This document shows positions 14,169-16,387 of a stretch of 16,387 nucleotides of DNA, in pieces. Both the position numbers and the translations under genes were made by a program. The DNA is from an uncultured Bacteroides sp. (GTDB taxonomy: Bacteria; Bacteroidota; Bacteroidia; Bacteroidales; Bacteroidaceae). The notes under the pieces are model-generated. The model was given only the letters and a program-made list of their open reading frames with translations. It searched no databases and had not been told where the DNA came from. Each line of letters starts with the position of its first letter. Within the stretch, counting starts at the first letter, position 1. Location of the stretch: NCBI GenBank assembly GCA_905197435.1, contig CAJJYX010000061.1, positions 1-16,387 on the forward strand, given 5' to 3'.

Positions 14169-15164
14169 ATGGAAAAAAGATTTTTGCAGATATGCTGCAC
14201 ATTAGCTTTGGCTGTTTTCGTATCGGTTTCTCAGGCTTGTGCGGGAAATAGCGGTTCCCGAGCTGCTGATATGTCTGTGCAGGCAGGCGATGGTGCCGGT
14301 AACGTGGCTTGGATGAAGTCTCTTCATGACACACTTCCTGTATGCAAAATCTCTATTCCGGGCACACACGACAGTGGTACCGTTAAAGGAGGCCCTATGC
14401 TGAAAACGCAGTCGACGGCTATTCCTGCCCAATTGCAGCAGGGCATCCGCGCTTTTGATATTCGTCTGGAGAAGAAAAACGGCAAATTGGGCATATTCCA
14501 CAGCCATGCTTTTCAAGATATATATTGGGAAGACGATGTGTTGCCTGCCTTCATAAGCTTCTTGCAGGCACATCCTACTGAAACTCTGATTGTTTCATTG
14601 AAAAAAGAAGGAGGCGAGTCGCAGGATTATGCTTCTTTACTGTCCGTCTCTTTGAGCGCCCCTGCGCATCAACGTTATTTTGTGCAGGATTTTCGTCCGG
14701 AACTGACATTGGGAGATTGCCGCGGAAAGATGCTGTTCCTGCATAGGGATTATGTCATGGATAACTATCCGGGAGCTGTATGCGTGGGTTGGGAAGACGA
14801 CAGCACTTGCTTGTTGACCCTTCGCAATAAGGATGGAAAAGAAGGCTGCGTGTTGCTTGAGGATGAATACCAATATGAATCGGGCAAGGACGCCGGCAAG
14901 AAAATAGATGCCTGTATCCGCAATTTCGACAGAGTGTCTGCAGAGCCGTTCCCCTCACGCCGTTGGGGAATTACCTTTGTAAGTGCCACGGGATTGCCTT
15001 TGGGAACTCCTAAGGTTTTTGCCAAGAAGGTGAATGAGCCTGTGGCAGGTTATCTGAAGAAGTCGGGCAGCCGAAATTGCGGCATAGTCTTCATTGATTT
15101 TGTAAATCTGCGGGGAGGACGCCGCTTGGTGGAATATCTGATAGACAGCAACTTTGTTGAATAG
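14169..15164 (+). CDS. Secreted phosphatidylinositol-specific phospholipase C-like protein
   Basis: A 331-residue exported protein. The N terminus is a signal peptide (MEKRFLQICC onward, hydrophobic to about residue 20, then SQACAGN). Cys24 could be lipidated, but the lipobox is weak, so signal peptidase I cleavage is as likely. The PLC-X-like domain starts near 55: ISIPGTHDSG holds the first catalytic His67 with Asp68, GIRAFDIRL holds Asp97 and Arg99, and IFHSH (His111 or His113) supplies the second. GIVFIDFVN with Asp310 closes the barrel. Bacterial enzymes of this family cleave phosphatidylinositol or GPI-type substrates without calcium; the substrate here is unknown. The frame opens further upstream at 14010, but the ATG at 14169 gives the signal peptide and fits the promoter. 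The ROK gene follows with a twin control region. Confidence 0.87.
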   Translation: MEKRFLQICCTLALAVFVSVSQACAGNSGSRAADMSVQAGDGAGNVAWMKSLHDTLPVCKISIPGTHDSGTVKGGPMLKTQSTAIPAQLQQGIRAFDIRLEKKNGKLGIFHSHAFQDIYWEDDVLPAFISFLQAHPTETLIVSLKKEGGESQDYASLLSVSLSAPAHQRYFVQDFRPELTLGDCRGKMLFLHRDYVMDNYPGAVCVGWEDDSTCLLTLRNKDGKEGCVLLEDEYQYESGKDAGKKIDACIRNFDRVSAEPFPSRRWGITFVSATGLPLGTPKVFAKKVNEPVAGYLKKSGSRNCGIVFIDFVNLRGGRRLVEYLIDSNFVE

Positions 15165-15168
15165 AAAG

Positions 15169-15200
15169 TTTGCGCAAAATGAAGAATTAAATGCGCAATT
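15169..15200 (+). promoter_or_regulatory. Putative double operator upstream of the ROK gene (copy B)
   Basis: TTTGCGCAAA (15169-15178) and AATGCGCAAT (15190-15199) repeat the block found before PI-PLC, with GCGC cores again 21 bp apart and the first core again 56 bp before the -7 box. It begins four bases after the PI-PLC stop codon, so the ROK gene can have its own regulated start rather than relying on read-through. Confidence 0.75.
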
Positions 15201-15207
15201 TGGAATC

Positions 15208-15235
15208 TTGAAAAAGAGTTTGTTCCTTAATTTTG
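15208..15235 (+). promoter_or_regulatory. ROK gene promoter
   Basis: TAATTTTG (15228-15235) matches TAnnTTTG exactly, 30 bp before the ROK start codon. TTG at 15208-15210, with 17-bp spacing, is a possible -33 element. The leader shares ACATG and ATATACTATG words with the PI-PLC leader. Confidence 0.65.
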
Positions 15236-15265
15236 TACATGCTAACCCTCTTAAAGTAATATACT

Positions 15266-16090
15266 ATGAAACTGTCAATTGATTTAGGCGGAACCAGTAT
15301 CCGGATAGCGCAAGTGGAAGATGGAAAATGCCTGAATAAGGTATCGGTGGCCTGTCTGGCCCAGCAAGATGCTTCCACAGTGCTTAGCCAGCTTTCCCGG
15401 CTCATCGAAGAGATGATGAATGAAACGGTGGATGGCATCGGCATAGGTGTTCCTTCGATTGTTGATTCGGAAAAGGGAATCGTCTATAATGTGGCAAACA
15501 TATCTTCCTGGAAAGAAATACATTTAAAGGAGATCTTGGAGAATGAGTTCAAAGTAGCGGTTGCCATTAATAATGACTCCAACTGTTTTGCTTTGGGTGA
15601 GAGCTTGTATGGCGAAGGGCAACCTTATGCCAATATGGTCGGCGTTACTATCGGGACAGGTATCGGGGCCGGTGTTGTCATTGACCATCGCTTGTATTGC
15701 GGACAATATGTGGGAGCAGGTGAGATAGGCTCATTCCCTTATCTGGATTCTGATTTCGAACATTATTGCAGCAGTTTCTTCTTTAAACGGCATGACACTA
15801 CCGGTGTGTCGGCGGCAGAAAAGGCAAAGCTGGGAGACCGGGCAGCATTGGATATTTGGAAGGAATTCGGAATGCACCTGGGGAATCTGATGAAAGTAAT
15901 TCTTTTTGCTTATGCTCCTCAGGCGATTGTCTTAGGCGGGGGCATCGTGTCGGCTTTCCCTTTCTTTAAGGATGCCATGGAGGATGCCATGCAAAGTTTC
16001 CCCTATAAAGTCATATCGGATAATGTGAGGGTGGTGGCTTCATCTCGAAAAGATTCCAGTTTGTTGGGCGCTTCTGCCCTTCTTGGCTGA
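15266..16090 (+). CDS. ROK-family sugar kinase (atypical)
   Basis: A 274-residue cytoplasmic protein of the ROK (repressor, ORF, kinase) family, without a DNA-binding domain, so an enzyme rather than a repressor. The phosphate-binding loop DLGGTSIRIA lies at 6-15, the probable catalytic Asp104 in INNDSNCFALGE, the second glycine-rich loop GVTIGTGIGAGVV at 126-138, GAGEIG at 150-155 and the adenosine loop IVLGGGI at 221-227. The usual zinc-site motif CxCGxxGC is absent; only one Cys (168) remains in that region, and the His normally following GEIG is Ser156. It probably phosphorylates a hexose or related compound; the substrate cannot be named. It is paired with PI-PLC by shared control sequences. 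Confidence 0.87.
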   Translation: MKLSIDLGGTSIRIAQVEDGKCLNKVSVACLAQQDASTVLSQLSRLIEEMMNETVDGIGIGVPSIVDSEKGIVYNVANISSWKEIHLKEILENEFKVAVAINNDSNCFALGESLYGEGQPYANMVGVTIGTGIGAGVVIDHRLYCGQYVGAGEIGSFPYLDSDFEHYCSSFFFKRHDTTGVSAAEKAKLGDRAALDIWKEFGMHLGNLMKVILFAYAPQAIVLGGGIVSAFPFFKDAMEDAMQSFPYKVISDNVRVVASSRKDSSLLGASALLG

Positions 16091-16163
16091 TAATCTCAAT
16101 ATATGCTAATTGGAAACAGTATGCACCATGTTGTTGTATTGTTTTACGTATAAGTAAGGAACA

Positions 16164-16387
16164 TTAGGTAATTATTTGCTTCGTAATAACTATGTAATTC
16201 TGTCTATTGACCTTTGTGCCAGAATTATAATTTTCTATATTATAAACTCTTAATATATTTTCATTAATACCAATTCTTTTACATAACCTATCAAAATTAT
16301 TATTAAAAAGATTCATAGTGAATAATTTCTTATCATACATTTTCTTTAAATTATAATGAAAATTAGTTGGTTTTGCTTTTATACATT
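16164..16387 (-). CDS. Unrecognised protein, C-terminal part (5' end outside window)
   Basis: On the - strand a frame is open from the window edge to a TAA at 16166-16164, 73 complete codons. It reads through DNA of about 21% GC (hand count, 16201-16320) without a stop, which is unlikely by chance at that composition. The peptide is rich in Asn, Ile, Lys and Tyr (for example NLFNNNFDRLCKRIGINEN). I do not recognise a family. It converges with the ROK gene, 73 bp apart. The composition contrast with the 45-50% GC neighbours suggests horizontally acquired DNA starting here. Confidence 0.55.
   Translation of the reverse strand, partial: CIKAKPTNFHYNLKKMYDKKLFTMNLFNNNFDRLCKRIGINENILRVYNIENYNSGTKVNRQNYIVITKQIIT

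Overview
The window comes from a Bacteroides-type genome (Bacteroidota). The signs are the gene set (a fused DAHP synthase/chorismate mutase, a Bacteroidota-style RecQ, SPOR and DoxX proteins beside tpiA), the lack of clear Shine-Dalgarno sequences, and several close matches to the Bacteroides primary-sigma -7 consensus TAnnTTTG. It is mostly conserved core chromosome. An AT-rich, probably accessory gene begins at the right edge.

Left block (+ strand, 1-2369): the 3' end of a DoxX-type membrane protein gene, tpiA, a small secreted SPOR-domain protein and folE, closely spaced and probably cotranscribed. Next, on the - strand, is dnaG (2382-4487), convergent with folE. Its promoter overlaps the terminator of the following - strand operon.

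Aromatic amino acid operon (- strand, 8797 down to 4517): transcribed as prephenate dehydratase (pheA), aminotransferase, DAHP synthase-chorismate mutase fusion, then prephenate dehydrogenase (tyrA). Together these cover the first committed step of the shikimate pathway and the chorismate-to-Phe/Tyr branches. In front of pheA lies a complete-looking transcription attenuator: a TAnnTTTG promoter, a 28-residue leader peptide with nine consecutive Phe/Tyr codons, a possible 1:2 pause hairpin, an antiterminator segment inside the leader gene, and a strong terminator hairpin followed by eight U residues. This is the clearest regulatory discovery in the window.

Repair block (- strand, 13545 down to 8849): recJ, recQ and a protein made of eight TPRs. 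recJ and recQ are 33 bp apart and probably cotranscribed. The TPR gene has its own -7 box just after recQ. A small inverted-repeat element supplies part of the annotated RecQ N terminus.

Right block (+ strand, 14073-16090): a secreted PI-PLC-like phosphodiesterase and an atypical ROK-family sugar kinase. Each gene is preceded by almost the same 32-bp double box (two GCGC cores 21 bp apart), and each box sits exactly 56 bp before a TAnnTTTG -7 box. This points to a two-gene regulon under one unknown regulator. Between recJ and PI-PLC is a 94-bp nested palindrome made of four 17-bp palindromes on an exact 21-bp period. The last 224 bp hold the 3' end of an unrecognised gene on the - strand in about 21% GC DNA.

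Several noncoding repeats (1221-1312, 5356-5435, 11728-11779, 13872-13965) share a style of short inverted or tandem units placed between core genes. No rRNA, tRNA, CRISPR array or intact insertion sequence was seen.
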